A stretch of 64,000 bases of DNA from Dyadobacter chenwenxiniae (GTDB lineage Bacteria > Bacteroidota > Bacteroidia > Cytophagales > Spirosomataceae). Of the stretch, positions 9,415-17,809 are shown piece by piece. Numbering within the stretch: position 1 is the stretch's first letter; every line of letters starts with the position of its first letter. The stretch lies in the NCBI RefSeq assembly GCF_022869785.1, contig NZ_CP094997.1, positions 2,976,001 through 3,040,000 of the forward strand. The letters are read 5' to 3'. The position numbers and the translations under genes are program-made. The notes under the pieces were generated by a model. The model did no database searches, was not told the DNA's origin, and worked only from the letters and a program-made list of their open reading frames with translations.

Positions 9415-11082
9415 ATGATTACGGAAGAGAAAAAAGAAGAGAAAAGCCTGAATTTTATTGAGGAAATTGTGGAGGCGGATTTGCAGGCAGGAAAATATAC
9501 CCAGATCATAACAAGATTTCCCCCCGAGCCAAACGGCTATTTGCATATTGGCCATGCGTCCAGCATTTGCCTTAATTTTGGGTTAACCAAAAAATTCCCT
9601 GGCTACACAAATCTTCGTTTCGACGACACCAACCCGGTTACCGAGGACACGGAATACGTGGAAAGCATTAAGAACGACATCCGCTGGATGGGGTTTGAAT
9701 GGGAAAACGAGCTTTACGCTTCTGACTATTTTGATACATTATATCAATATGCGATAGAGCTGATCAACAAAGGATTGGCCTACGTGGACGACTCTACTTC
9801 CGAGGAGATTGCATTAATGAAAGGCACTCCGACCGAACCTGGAAAAGACAACATTTACAGAAGCCGCTCGGTTGAAGAAAATCTTGTGCTTTTTGAACAA
9901 ATGAAAAACGGCGATTTTCCGGACGGAAGCCGCACGCTTCGTGCTAAAATTGACATGGCGCATATTAACATGCTCATGCGTGACCCGATTCTTTACCGGA
10001 TCAAACACGCGCATCATCACCGCACAGGCAACACATGGTGCATATATCCGATGTACGATTTCGCTCACGGCCAAAGCGATTCAATCGAAACAGTGACCCA
10101 TTCCATTTGCACATTAGAATTTGTGCCTCACCGTGAATTGTACGATTGGATCATTGAAAAACTGGGCATTTATCCTTCGCACCAGTACGAATTCGCACGC
10201 CGTAACCTGAATTATACAGTGACCAGCAAGCGGAAATTGTTGCAACTGGTTCAGGAAAAACATGTGAATGGCTGGGATGACCCAAGAATGCCTACCATTA
10301 GCGGCCTGCGCAGAAGAGGATACACGCCAGAAAGCATCCGTGATTTTTGCGACCGGATCGGCGTGGCGCGTCGTGAAAATATGATCGATGTAGGCCTGCT
10401 GGAATTCTGCGTCCGCGAGGATTTGAACAAAAAGGCGCTGCGCAGAATGGTAGTTTTGGATCCTTTGAAAGTGGTCATTACCAACTTCCCGGAGGGTGTT
10501 ACGGAAATGTGCCACAGCGAAAATAATCCGGAGGACATCTTAACCGGAAATCGTGAAGTCCCTTTTTCAAGAGAGATTTATATTGAGAAAGAGGATTTTA
10601 TGGAAACGCCGTCCAAGAAATATTTTCGCCTGGCACCGGGCAAAATGGTCCGCCTGAAAAGCGCATACATTATCCAGTGCGACGATTTCGTAAAAGATGA
10701 AAGTGGAGAAATAACGGAAGTGCATTGCTCATACATTGAAAACAGCAAAAGCGGGCATGACACAACCGGCATTAATGTAAAAGGCACCTTGCACTGGGTT
10801 TCCGTTCCGCATGCACAGGAGATCGAAGTACGGCTTTACGACCGACTTTTCTCCGTTGAAGACCCTTCATCGGAAGAAGGCGATTTCAAAGATTACATCA
10901 ACCCGAAATCTCTGGAAATCATCACCGGTTACGCAGAGCCAGCACTCAACGAAGCCAGAGAAGGTGAATCATTCCAGTTCCTGAGAAAGGGTTACTTCGC
11001 CAAAGACCCCGACAGCACAGAAAAGCTTATCTTCAACCGAACAGTAACATTAAGGGATAACTGGGCAAAGGCTGGGAACTAG
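9415..11082 (+). CDS. glnS: Glutaminyl-tRNA synthetase
   Basis: 555 residues from ATG 9415. The class I signature HIGH is at residues 44-47 ([13 protein letters not shown]) and the KMSKS equivalent is VTSKRK near residue 270. The catalytic Rossmann domain, with RFDDTNP and the [11 protein letters not shown] region, is followed by the two anticodon-binding beta-barrels typical of GlnRS. The [12 protein letters not shown] stretch distinguishes it from GluRS. Charges tRNA-Gln in the cytoplasm. An in-frame extension to 9355 is possible but would reach into the truA upstream region. Confidence 0.95.
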   Translation: MITEEKKEEKSLNFIEEIVEADLQAGKYTQIITRFPPEPNGYLHIGHASSICLNFGLTKKFPGYTNLRFDDTNPVTEDTEYVESIKNDIRWMGFEWENELYASDYFDTLYQYAIELINKGLAYVDDSTSEEIALMKGTPTEPGKDNIYRSRSVEENLVLFEQMKNGDFPDGSRTLRAKIDMAHINMLMRDPILYRIKHAHHHRTGNTWCIYPMYDFAHGQSDSIETVTHSICTLEFVPHRELYDWIIEKLGIYPSHQYEFARRNLNYTVTSKRKLLQLVQEKHVNGWDDPRMPTISGLRRRGYTPESIRDFCDRIGVARRENMIDVGLLEFCVREDLNKKALRRMVVLDPLKVVITNFPEGVTEMCHSENNPEDILTGNREVPFSREIYIEKEDFMETPSKKYFRLAPGKMVRLKSAYIIQCDDFVKDESGEITEVHCSYIENSKSGHDTTGINVKGTLHWVSVPHAQEIEVRLYDRLFSVEDPSSEEGDFKDYINPKSLEIITGYAEPALNEAREGESFQFLRKGYFAKDPDSTEKLIFNRTVTLRDNWAKAGN

Positions 11083-11116
11083 CTAAGACTTTTTATAAAT
11101 TACACACACTAATATA

Positions 11117-11395
11117 ATGATTGTCACCTTTAAGCATAAAGGGCTGTTGGCATATTATCAAAATGGTGACGGCTCAAAATTGCCAGCGGTGTATTTGCGG
11201 AAGATCAACCGGATTCTTGATCAGCTAGATGCGGTTACTTGTATTGAAGACATTGTCCACCTTGGATCTGGCGTGCATAAGCTTACCGGAAGTTTAAGTC
11301 AATTCTGGTCGGTTAAAGTGTCTCCAAATTTTCGAATCATCTTTCGTTTTGCAAATGGTGAGATTTTGGACGTTGATTACGTAGATTATCATTAA
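11117..11395 (+). CDS. HigB-like toxin (RelE superfamily)
   Basis: 92 residues, typical HigB size. Features seen: the central VHKLTG.L.QFWSVKVS block and the C-terminal RIIFRF...DVDYVDYH strand, matching plasmid-maintenance killer proteins that cut mRNA on the ribosome. It precedes its antitoxin by 5 bp, the toxin-first order usual for higBA. The pair sits directly behind glnS, 34 bp after its stop, in otherwise core chromosome. Probably autoregulated by the HigA partner. Confidence 0.85.
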   Translation: MIVTFKHKGLLAYYQNGDGSKLPAVYLRKINRILDQLDAVTCIEDIVHLGSGVHKLTGSLSQFWSVKVSPNFRIIFRFANGEILDVDYVDYH

Positions 11396-11400
11396 TAAGT

Positions 11401-11697
11401 ATGATAAAAAGAAACCTTGCTCCTGTTCATCCAGGAGAAATTTTAAGAGAAGAATATATTGTGGAAAGGGGTCTGACGATCACTAAAGTGGCTAATGGAC
11501 TCGGTGTATCACGCCAGACGCTTTCCGCTGTTGTCAATGAAAAAGCAGCTATCACTTCCGAACTTGCTGTGAAGCTTTCGGAAGCATTTGGCAACTCCGC
11601 TGAATTTTGGATAAATCTTCAAAAAAATTACGAGATATGGTATGCGGAAAAAAAAGTGGATTGTACCATTATCCGGCACTTCGGCAAAAGATCATAA
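11401..11697 (+). CDS. HigA-like antitoxin, HTH transcriptional regulator
   Basis: 98 residues with the HigA opening APVHPGEILREEYI and a helix-turn-helix at about 26-60 (ITKVANGLGVSRQTLSAVV). The conserved KLSEAFGNSAEFWINLQ helix is present. It would neutralise the HigB toxin encoded 5 bp upstream and bind the shared promoter. The start chosen is the only ATG giving the complete family N-terminus. Confidence 0.87.
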   Translation: MIKRNLAPVHPGEILREEYIVERGLTITKVANGLGVSRQTLSAVVNEKAAITSELAVKLSEAFGNSAEFWINLQKNYEIWYAEKKVDCTIIRHFGKRS

Positions 11698-11751
11698 TAT
11701 GCAAACGGCATCATAACTCCCTCCCTGTAATTAGATTGCTTACAAATAAAC

Positions 11752-11782
11752 TTGCTTCACATTTAGTTTGCGGTTATATTTG
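11752..11782 (+). promoter_or_regulatory. Bacteroidota-type promoter
   Basis: TTG at 11752-11754 and TATATTTG at 11775-11782, 20 bp apart, matching the Bacteroidota sigma-ABfr pattern. The predicted transcript start near 11789 lies downstream of an in-frame ATG at 11768, which argues that the next gene starts later (GTG 11819). Confidence 0.5.
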
Positions 11783-11818
11783 TGCAACAATTTCCACGAT
11801 TCAAATAGATTGCTGTCA

Positions 11819-12166
11819 GTGAATACCCCAAATGAATTGTTCAGTACTGCGAAAGGATTCAGTCTCCAGTGCGATTTAACAGCTAAAATCATTCTTCATT
11901 TTGGTGAAATGCAGGCTTTGTTCAGAATTCAGGATTTCCTGAATTTCCGCCGCTTCATTAACAACATTGATATCCACAGCAGGATTTTTGACCTCTCCGA
12001 TGACTCTGACTATGAGTTCGTTGAAGCGCCTCAGCTCAATATCAATCACAAACTTACCCTTTGCGAGGTGATCCAGCTCAGAGAACTGGTAAACGGCACC
12101 CACTTTGCAATCGAGCTTAATTCTCTTTTACACGAGTTGTTATTTAACGAGTCAGAATTAGTCTAA
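11819..12166 (+). CDS. Hypothetical protein, about 115 aa
   Basis: Open frame from 11768; the GTG at 11819 (VNTPNELFSTAKG) is preferred because a promoter -7 box overlaps the earlier ATG. The product is soluble, alternating strands and helices, with no cysteine cluster or known motif I can name. It sits between higBA and ferritin, with its own promoter, so it may belong with the iron-storage gene, but nothing in the sequence shows a shared function. I do not recognise it. Confidence 0.5.
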   Translation: MNTPNELFSTAKGFSLQCDLTAKIILHFGEMQALFRIQDFLNFRRFINNIDIHSRIFDLSDDSDYEFVEAPQLNINHKLTLCEVIQLRELVNGTHFAIELNSLLHELLFNESELV

Positions 12167-12213
12167 ATAGCTCATTTCGATCATATTAGACCAATTCCAA
12201 ATTTCGGGTTTCG

Positions 12214-12244
12214 TTTGTAATGCTGAACTTTCGCATGATATTTG
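12214..12244 (+). promoter_or_regulatory. Promoter of the ferritin gene
   Basis: TTTG at 12214-12217, 19 bp spacer, then GATATTTG at 12237-12244, a near match to TAnnTTTG. The ferritin ATG is 32 bp further on. No Fur-like palindrome was recognised nearby. Confidence 0.45.
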
Positions 12245-12276
12245 TACTTGTTAATACAAATAAAAGAAAGTAAACC

Positions 12277-12801
12277 ATGAGAGATTTATTAAGACAACGG
12301 ACTTCCCTGAAAGAGGAAATAGAAATACTTTTGAACAATCAGGTGAAAATGGAAGCGGAAGCTTCTGCCAAATATCTGGCCATGGCTTCATGGTGTGACC
12401 GTAACGGATTCAAAAACAGCGCAAAATATTTTCTTAAGCAGTCTGACGAAGAGCGTGGACACATGCTTAAAATTTTCAACTACATTATGACTGTGGGCGG
12501 AACAGCGGTTTCTCCTGAAGTTGCAGCAGTTAAGCAAGAATTTGCGACGTTCAGAAGTGTTTTTGAAGCAGCGCTCCAAAGCGAAATAGCCGTAACACAG
12601 TCAATCAACAGAATTGTAACGCAAAGCCGCAGAGAAGAAGACTACGCTACGGAAAGCTTCCTGCAATGGTTTGTGAATGAGCAAATTGAAGAAGAGGATA
12701 ACGCTCGTCGTGCGATTGAATTATTTGATGTGATCGGCGAAGAAGGAACGGGTCAATATTTCATTGACAAAGCGATTCTTAAAATAGGCTCAGAGAACTG
12801 A
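12277..12801 (+). CDS. Non-haem ferritin
   Basis: 174 residues, normal for bacterial ferritin. The four-helix bundle carries expected ferroxidase ligands: Glu in NNQVKMEAEASAKYLA, the DEERGHMLKIF helix with its E..H pair, and further acidic residues in FLQWFVNEQIEEED. Stores iron as a 24-subunit cage in the cytoplasm. It has its own promoter and ends at a strong stem-loop shared with the opposing acetyltransferase gene. Confidence 0.93.
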   Translation: MRDLLRQRTSLKEEIEILLNNQVKMEAEASAKYLAMASWCDRNGFKNSAKYFLKQSDEERGHMLKIFNYIMTVGGTAVSPEVAAVKQEFATFRSVFEAALQSEIAVTQSINRIVTQSRREEDYATESFLQWFVNEQIEEEDNARRAIELFDVIGEEGTGQYFIDKAILKIGSEN

Positions 12802-12810
12802 TCATTTCCA

Positions 12811-12858
12811 GCATAAAAAAAATAGCTGCCCCGGGAGGAGCAGCTATTTTTTTTATGC
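12811..12858. terminator. Bidirectional rho-independent terminator
   Basis: A perfect 19-bp inverted repeat (12811-12829 and 12840-12858) with a 10-base loop, containing an A run on one side and a T run on the other, so it can end transcription of both the rightward ferritin gene and the leftward acetyltransferase gene. The acetyltransferase stop codon lies inside its right arm. Confidence 0.85.
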
Positions 12859-13425
12859 TGTTTTATCTAATAAAGAATAAATTTCCGTATCCAGAAACCG
12901 CCCGTTTTCATAAAAACTTTCTTTAAAATAGGCTTCCTTCTCAAAACCATGTTTCAGTAAAATTTTCCGTGAAGCGTCGTTTTCAGGGCTGATCTTCGCT
13001 TCTATGCTGTGAAAATGCATATCCTTGAACCCGTAATCAATGATTCGTTTTATTGCTTCACTCATTATTCCTTTTGCCCAATGATCAGGATGTATCATAT
13101 AGCCGATCTCAGCGCGATGGTTATAAAGATCCATTTTATGAAATCCAATTGTGCCGATCAAAGCGCCTTCACTTTTCCTGGTTTCCATATCCATCAATGA
13201 AATTCCCCATGTAATGCCGATCTTTTCCTTCAAGTTTCTGTTATAAGCATCTATCAGGTCTCTGGCCTCATTTTCGGAAGCGAGCAAGGGCTTGCCGATG
13301 TATTGCATGGCGAGCGGATTGCTTCTTAGCCTGAACATATCCGGCGTATGCCCTTCGGACATACAGTGCAGCAACAAACGGCCAGTTTCTAAACTCGGGA
13401 ATGGGTCGAAATTTACAAATAGCAT
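12853..13425 (-). CDS. GNAT-family N-acetyltransferase (RimJ/RimL type)
   Basis: 190 residues. Shows the RimL-like opening LETGRLLLHCM, the central AEIGYMIHPDHWAKGIMSEA acetyl-CoA-binding segment (motif A) and the C-terminal SIEAKISPENDASRKILLKHGF. Enzymes of this branch acetylate alpha-amino groups of ribosomal proteins or small molecules; the substrate is unknown. Last host gene before the prophage. Its upstream flank (13426-13610) was, before integration, shared with the FUSC gene now at 55290. Confidence 0.87.
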   Translation of the reverse strand: MLFVNFDPFPSLETGRLLLHCMSEGHTPDMFRLRSNPLAMQYIGKPLLASENEARDLIDAYNRNLKEKIGITWGISLMDMETRKSEGALIGTIGFHKMDLYNHRAEIGYMIHPDHWAKGIMSEAIKRIIDYGFKDMHFHSIEAKISPENDASRKILLKHGFEKEAYFKESFYENGRFLDTEIYSLLDKTA

Positions 13426-13610
13426 TGTTTTCTAATGCATTTTAGAAGCTCATTGATTAAAATCACCGGTTGGCATTTCTCAAAAATACAAAAACAAAAC
13501 AACTATCAGCCAATCCCGGGCCGTGCAAATAATCCGGTTTTTTGGAACGCGTTTTGCTGCTTGTGGATTATAAATAGTAGTATTGCGTTAGCTACCGATT
13601 GCCTGTTTAC
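13426..13610. promoter_or_regulatory. Former upstream region of the FUSC gene, now cut off by the prophage
   Basis: Host sequence ending exactly at the left attachment core, which is the start of a FUSC reading frame. TTTG at 13553-13556 and TAGTATTG at 13578-13585 resemble a Bacteroidota promoter (spacer 21 bp, one mismatch), about 25 bp before the former ATG at 13611. Inference: this was the native FUSC promoter and now reads into the prophage left end. Confidence 0.4.
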
Positions 13611-13631
13611 ATGAATTACCTCGACGAATTC
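13611..13631. repeat. attL core, 21-bp direct repeat
   Basis: Identical to 55290-55310. It begins ATGAATTACC and ends GACGAATTC and contains an inverted pair GAATT/AATTC around a TCGA centre, as expected for core-type tyrosine recombinase sites. Sequence on either side of the two copies differs at the first base, which fixes the repeat length. Confidence 0.9.
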
Positions 13632-13752
13632 TCCTATGGGAATTATCACTATGCTTCCTTGATACAATATCATTGTTTTTCAGCTATTTAAGTTGTTAAA
13701 GCCGATATTATTTTAGTATTTTGCGATATCAAAAGAGTCTATTGTTACTCGA

Positions 13753-13776
13753 ATCATTGTGAATTTCACTGTGAAT
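13753..13776. promoter_or_regulatory. Candidate integrase arm-type site, left
   Basis: 24 bp that recur at 55205-55228 with two mismatches and same orientation. Each copy holds two tandem CAyTGTGAAT units 12 bp apart. It ends 5 bp before the integrase start codon, so binding there could also repress int. Inferred from position and repetition. Confidence 0.6.
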
Positions 13777-13781
13777 ATTGA

Positions 13782-15155
13782 ATGAAAAAAGCCTCCGTAT
13801 CTGTGTTCTTCGATAAGCGGCGGATGAAGGACGGCCAATCCTCCGTTAAGCTTTCTGTCTACTTCAATGATCAGCAAAAACTTGTTCCGACAGGAATAGT
13901 ATTGCCTGAGAAAGATGTTGAATTTTTAAAGAAGAATAAAATTGGTTTGTCGGGAAAGATCCGTAACGAGGATCAGAGGAATCTCTGGAACAGGGTCTAT
14001 GGCCAATACTACTTTGACGATGTTACTGGCAAAGTAAAAGAATCGCTACTTTTCCGTGCACAAAAAGCAATTTCTGATCTGGACGTTAATTTCAGTTTCG
14101 AGGAATTTAATCAAATGCTTTTAAATGATTTTGCTGGAGGGGAAATTCAAACCGATCTTCTAAAAGCGCTTGATGCCCGGGTTAACCAATTCGCAGAAGA
14201 GGAGAAATATAATAGAGAAGGCATATATCGATCGGCAAGGCAAAGTATGATCAGGTACATAACCGATGAGGGCTTAACGTCCAAGGTTAACCCTAAGCTC
14301 CCGATGAAAATGATCACTACGGATTTTCTCAATCGCTATGAAAAATACATGCTTACCCGCGGCGGAACCGATAAAACTGGCAAAGCACGGCGCCCGGTAA
14401 AAATGACCACCGTCGCATATTACACCAAATGTTTTTCTGACGTTTTACAGCGCGCACTTGAAGACAAAGTCATTCCTGAAACAAATTTTCCAATAGGTAA
14501 ACGGGGTTATAAGATTCCGAAAGGCAGGAAACCCAAAAAAGCACTTGATTCCGCCGTGATTTCTAAAATCCTTAGGTTCGATCACCCCAACCAAGACAGA
14601 ATGCATGCGCGTGATATGTGGGCATTTTCCTATTACTGCAACGGGATTAATTTTGCGGATATATGCCGTTTAAGATGGAGTAATTTTAGCAAAGATTTAA
14701 CTAGGATATCCTTTGTTCGAAACAAGACCAAGGACACAAAAGAAGAAAAAGGACTAACCGTTGTAATTCGTCTTCTGCCGCAAGTTAAGCAGATCATTGA
14801 ACGGTGGGCAGCACCAAAAAACAGCGCGACAGACTACGTCTTCGACTTCATTTCGGTCGAGATGACGGAAAGAGAGAAGACATACCAGGTCCGCAAAACC
14901 ATCAATCAGGTAAATTACCAAATGGCATTAATTGCAAAAGAACTTGGCATTGAATCTGATGTTACAACCTATGTTGCCCGACACTCCTTCGCCACCACCC
15001 TGCTACGGTCAGACGTTCCACTACCATTTATTTCACAGTCACTGGGGCATTCCAGTTTGAGCACAACACAGGATTATTTAGGGGCCTTTGAAGACGAGCA
15101 GACTCAAAGATACATGAATGCCTTAATCCCTGGCGACGACAAGATTATTGATTAA
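13782..15155 (+). CDS. int: Tyrosine recombinase / phage integrase
   Basis: 457 residues with the Bacteroidota three-part layout: arm-binding N-terminal domain (about 1-90), SAM-like core-binding domain (about 110-215) and catalytic domain (about 245-450). Visible catalytic residues: Arg400 and its neighbour in YVARHSFAT, His423 in SLGHSS and nucleophile Tyr432 in TQDYLG. The usual box II histidine is Tyr397, and the box I region reads CNGINFADICRLRW, both common in this clade. Catalyses integration at the 21-bp core. The start codon immediately follows an arm-like repeat. Confidence 0.93.
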   Translation: MKKASVSVFFDKRRMKDGQSSVKLSVYFNDQQKLVPTGIVLPEKDVEFLKKNKIGLSGKIRNEDQRNLWNRVYGQYYFDDVTGKVKESLLFRAQKAISDLDVNFSFEEFNQMLLNDFAGGEIQTDLLKALDARVNQFAEEEKYNREGIYRSARQSMIRYITDEGLTSKVNPKLPMKMITTDFLNRYEKYMLTRGGTDKTGKARRPVKMTTVAYYTKCFSDVLQRALEDKVIPETNFPIGKRGYKIPKGRKPKKALDSAVISKILRFDHPNQDRMHARDMWAFSYYCNGINFADICRLRWSNFSKDLTRISFVRNKTKDTKEEKGLTVVIRLLPQVKQIIERWAAPKNSATDYVFDFISVEMTEREKTYQVRKTINQVNYQMALIAKELGIESDVTTYVARHSFATTLLRSDVPLPFISQSLGHSSLSTTQDYLGAFEDEQTQRYMNALIPGDDKIID

Positions 15156-15241
15156 ATGGCAACTATATATGAGTTGGGACAAGATTGAAATAGTGCTTGA
15201 TTCTCAGTAACTTGTTTCATTATACATAAACCTTACTGCTT

Positions 15242-15487
15242 ATGAAAACTTTCTTCTTGAATCTGGATCGCGGAAGCCAAAGAATTTTAGTGATCACCTT
15301 TTCGTTTAGCATCGTACTTTTGAGCGCAACTTGTCTGATGTTGGCGGCCGACACGGCCTTTGCTGTCAACCCCACTAGCAGGCCTTTAGACATCATAGGT
15401 CTGGGATGTGATGATACCTACGTGTACTATTACGATAACACTGGAAAGTTAATGAGAGAACCAAAATCCGGGGCTGGCGATAGGTAA
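15242..15487 (+). CDS. Small secreted or membrane-anchored protein, 81 aa
   Basis: A hydrophobic helix (about residues 13-38, VITFSFSIVLLSATCLMLAA) followed by ADTAFAVN, which looks like a cleavable signal sequence, then about 40 polar residues with YVYYYDN. Unrecognised. Followed 24 bp later by a good terminator, so it is probably the last gene of an int transcript or a single-gene unit. Such short exported proteins next to int can be superinfection-exclusion factors, but that is only a possibility. Confidence 0.5.
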   Translation: MKTFFLNLDRGSQRILVITFSFSIVLLSATCLMLAADTAFAVNPTSRPLDIIGLGCDDTYVYYYDNTGKLMREPKSGAGDR

Positions 15488-15510
15488 AGAGTGCAGAGTT
15501 ACGGCTTCAG

Positions 15511-15533
15511 AGAGGCTAAATGCCTCTTTTTTT
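15511..15533 (+). terminator. Rho-independent terminator
   Basis: Perfect stem AGAGGC (15511-15516) / GCCTCT (15522-15527) with a 5-base loop and a seven-T run. Confidence 0.8.
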
Positions 15534-15916
15534 GTGGTCAACCAGATATATGGATATAATTCTACTCCAAACATTAATAATATAAAAGAAATTTGGAGAC
15601 ATGTAGAATTAACCTGTAGATATGGTTCGATTTAGAATTACAAACAGAGAGGGAACACGAGAAATACAAAAATATTTCTTCTTTTTCTTCGTGTTTGCTT
15701 GTGTTATTCTGTAATATCTCGTAATATTGATACATGAAAAAGCCCACTCTGACTTTGGACGGCGGAGTGAGCAAATTTCGGAAGTAAGAATAATAAGGGG
15801 CTAGTTGTGCTACAACACAGAGCGACTTGAGACCATTCTGTGCGGGTTGGATTCCCGTTGGCTCCACTATTTTCTTGCTGCAAATATATATTATCATAAC
15901 TAGATTTCCAAGTAAA
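15534..15916. other. Non-coding stretch with a tRNA-like fold
   Basis: No gene over about 380 bp. At 15797-15866 the sequence has tRNA topology: acceptor strands GGGGCTA and TGGCTCC pair (two wobbles), a T-arm with stem GCGGG/CCCGT and seven-base loop TTGGATT abuts the 3' acceptor strand, a D-like stem TGTG/CACA is present and 22 bases remain for anticodon arm and variable loop. The anticodon stem has mismatches and the D-loop lacks GG, so it looks like a decayed or atypical tRNA. A second imperfect hairpin lies near 15741-15771. Confidence 0.35.
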
Positions 15917-16657
15917 ATGGAACCAAATATCGCAATCGAAGCAATCAGGAGTCTTAATGAAGCAAAGGCGCAGGTTGATTCCGAAATTCAGAGTCTTCTA
16001 AAGAGGAAGTCTGGCTATGAAGTTTCGATAGAACATTTTACGAAGTTTTTACCGGATGCTCAACCTTTGACACCCTCTATTGAGGATTTGGCAAATGTAG
16101 CATCTAATCGAGACACCTTTCAGAGATCAGAATATGAAACGAATGAGGAGGAAGATGTAGAATTTCCATTTCATTCAGATAGAAAAACTCAGATTACATA
16201 CACCCTTAAACAAATAGGGCGCTTTGTAAAGCTGAAATTTCTAGGAGATGAGGTAAAAGACTATTTAAATGCACACGACTTGAAGTCGGAAACATTTTTG
16301 AGGACACCCGTTAACGCCATGATTGAGGAAGGTAGCTTGATTTCAGTTAGATATAATCAAAACTGGAAAAAAGTATTCTACGGGTTACCGGAATGGGTTG
16401 GAACAGATGCGGGAGGATACAAGTATATCATTGAGGAGTTTCACCCATCAAAAGATGATATTGGACACGGATACACATCTTTGGAATTTGAATACGAGCC
16501 TCGTAAGTTTAATAGGGATAAATCAGTAGACGATGATGATGAGGAGGATGAGGACAAACAACAAGCGGTCTCCTCACTAACAGGCGAAGTAGAAGATGAG
16601 CCAGATCCAGATTATACAAGCAGTAGTTATGACGAAGAAGATGATCTTCCATTCTAA
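15917..16657 (+). CDS. Winged-helix-like protein with an SSB-type acidic C-terminal tip
   Basis: 246 residues from ATG 15917. Residues 1-45 form a coiled-coil segment (EAIRSLNEAKAQVDSEIQ). The middle (about 95-190) has helices followed by RYNQNWKKVFYGLPEW, resembling a winged-helix. The last 50 residues are highly acidic and end in EEDDLPF, the pattern of the single-stranded DNA-binding protein tip that recruits repair and replication enzymes. No OB fold is visible. Inference: it docks on host or phage partners of SSB, or competes with SSB. Followed by a small hairpin. Function not recognised. Confidence 0.6.
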   Translation: MEPNIAIEAIRSLNEAKAQVDSEIQSLLKRKSGYEVSIEHFTKFLPDAQPLTPSIEDLANVASNRDTFQRSEYETNEEEDVEFPFHSDRKTQITYTLKQIGRFVKLKFLGDEVKDYLNAHDLKSETFLRTPVNAMIEEGSLISVRYNQNWKKVFYGLPEWVGTDAGGYKYIIEEFHPSKDDIGHGYTSLEFEYEPRKFNRDKSVDDDDEEDEDKQQAVSSLTGEVEDEPDPDYTSSSYDEEDDLPF

Positions 16658-17412
16658 AGAAACAAAAAGCACCTGTTGAAGCAGGTGCCGTTTAGATATT
16701 GTTGCTGATTTAATCTCGAACATTAAGTCAGCGGTAATCGGCGATGTTCCCGGCCGATCAACTTGGGTTCGTAACCTTGACGCTCTAAGTCCAATGATTA
16801 GAAGAACAAGCACAAGTGTCACTGTTGTAAGACGTATCGTTCCGGTACGTGTCACAGTTACGCGAAGAATCACTATCCGGATAAAACGGTAGTTGATTCG
16901 CCCGGGAGCCGCTGGGAGGGCGGTGACCCGGTTAATTTATTTCTGATAAACTAGGCCTTAAGCCAAAAGTGGGGTCGCCACCCGCTTGTTTATCGAAATC
17001 CTGCGAGATTCGAAAACATATCCGGTCTCACTTGTATCAAATTTGGTCGGCTGGTTTCATTTCCGGTCGGCCTATTTGCATTGCAAAGATATAACACTTT
17101 GCTTAAGAAAAAAAACTGTAATTCCTGAAAATATTTCACGATAGTCTACGCCTCTACCCCACGAGCCGTAGACTATTAGGAGGTTGACCCGCTCTTTGAG
17201 GGGTGTTGTCTCGACCATGAGAAGGGCTAGGGGTATTGATGCAAAGTGATTTTCACCTTCTTCTAAAAGCTCACTTTAGGGCACTTGCCCGTTGTTGCCT
17301 TCTTCTCTTAAACAATATACAGTTGCCGTTTAATAATTTGTTTTCGCCGGAGAATCAAGGGATTTTACCACTAGTTTGCAGTGATTTTACTTCGGTTCAA
17401 AACGGAGGGGTT
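16658..17412. other. Structured intergenic region, 755 bp, no convincing gene
   Basis: Begins with a hairpin (16669-16675 with 16682-16688, GCACCTG/CAGGTGC) after the SSB-tailed gene. Contains a GC-rich part (16880-17000) with imperfect inverted repeats such as CCGGG/CCCGG, and a perfect 10-bp inverted repeat ATAGTCTACG at 17141-17150 / 17167-17176. Possible roles: untranslated RNA, regulatory leader or remains of deleted genes. Reading frames here are short and compositionally poor. Confidence 0.4.
17141..17176. repeat. 10-bp perfect inverted repeat
   Basis: ATAGTCTACG and its reverse complement separated by 16 bases. No T run follows, so it is not an obvious terminator. Could be an operator or RNA hairpin. 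Confidence 0.45.
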
Positions 17413-17793
17413 ATGCAGATACTTTGGGATAAAATTGACATCAACACTGAGGCAGCCATCTTGATCACTTTGGTTTCGGGAGTAGCTCTCATCATCTCAG
17501 GATTGGCATTACGTTCTCATTTCTCAGTATCCCATCTAGCGAAATCGGGCCAGCACGCGGAAGCGACAGTTCTCCGAGCTAATCACTGTCTCTCCCGCGA
17601 TGGCAAAGAAGTTATCGCAAACCTCGTGATCCTGGTTCGGCCATCTTCAATGCGTTTTTTTGTTTCCGAGGTCAAATGCCAGCTTCCTTTTGAAAAATAT
17701 GACATGTTCAAAGCCGGAGCCTCGATTGTAGTTAAATTCAATCCCTATGACAAAAATCAGGTGATGATCGATCAGACTTTTTATTTTTGCTAA
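17413..17793 (+). CDS. Single-span membrane protein, DUF3592-like
   Basis: 126 residues from ATG 17413, chosen because GGAGGGG lies just upstream; a longer frame from 17236 adds a low-quality extension. A membrane helix at about residues 13-33 is followed by a small beta domain with GQHAEATVLRA, a middle strand and the ending VVKFNPYDKNQVMIDQ, which recalls DUF3592 domains (GxPAxAxV...V.YdP.dP..V). Function unknown. Probably in the same rightward unit as the 82-residue gene 17 bp downstream. Confidence 0.55.
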   Translation: MQILWDKIDINTEAAILITLVSGVALIISGLALRSHFSVSHLAKSGQHAEATVLRANHCLSRDGKEVIANLVILVRPSSMRFFVSEVKCQLPFEKYDMFKAGASIVVKFNPYDKNQVMIDQTFYFC

Positions 17794-17809
17794 AACTAAT
17801 CCAATCGAA

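Noticed and set aside
15797..15866. Functional tRNA
   Set aside because: Mismatched anticodon stem and no GG in the D-loop; kept only as a tRNA-like finding.
16577..16873. Leftward 98-residue frame with membrane-like stretches
   Set aside because: Overlaps the SSB-tailed gene by 81 bp convergent, has odd Thr/Arg/Leu composition and no neighbour or start signal to support it.
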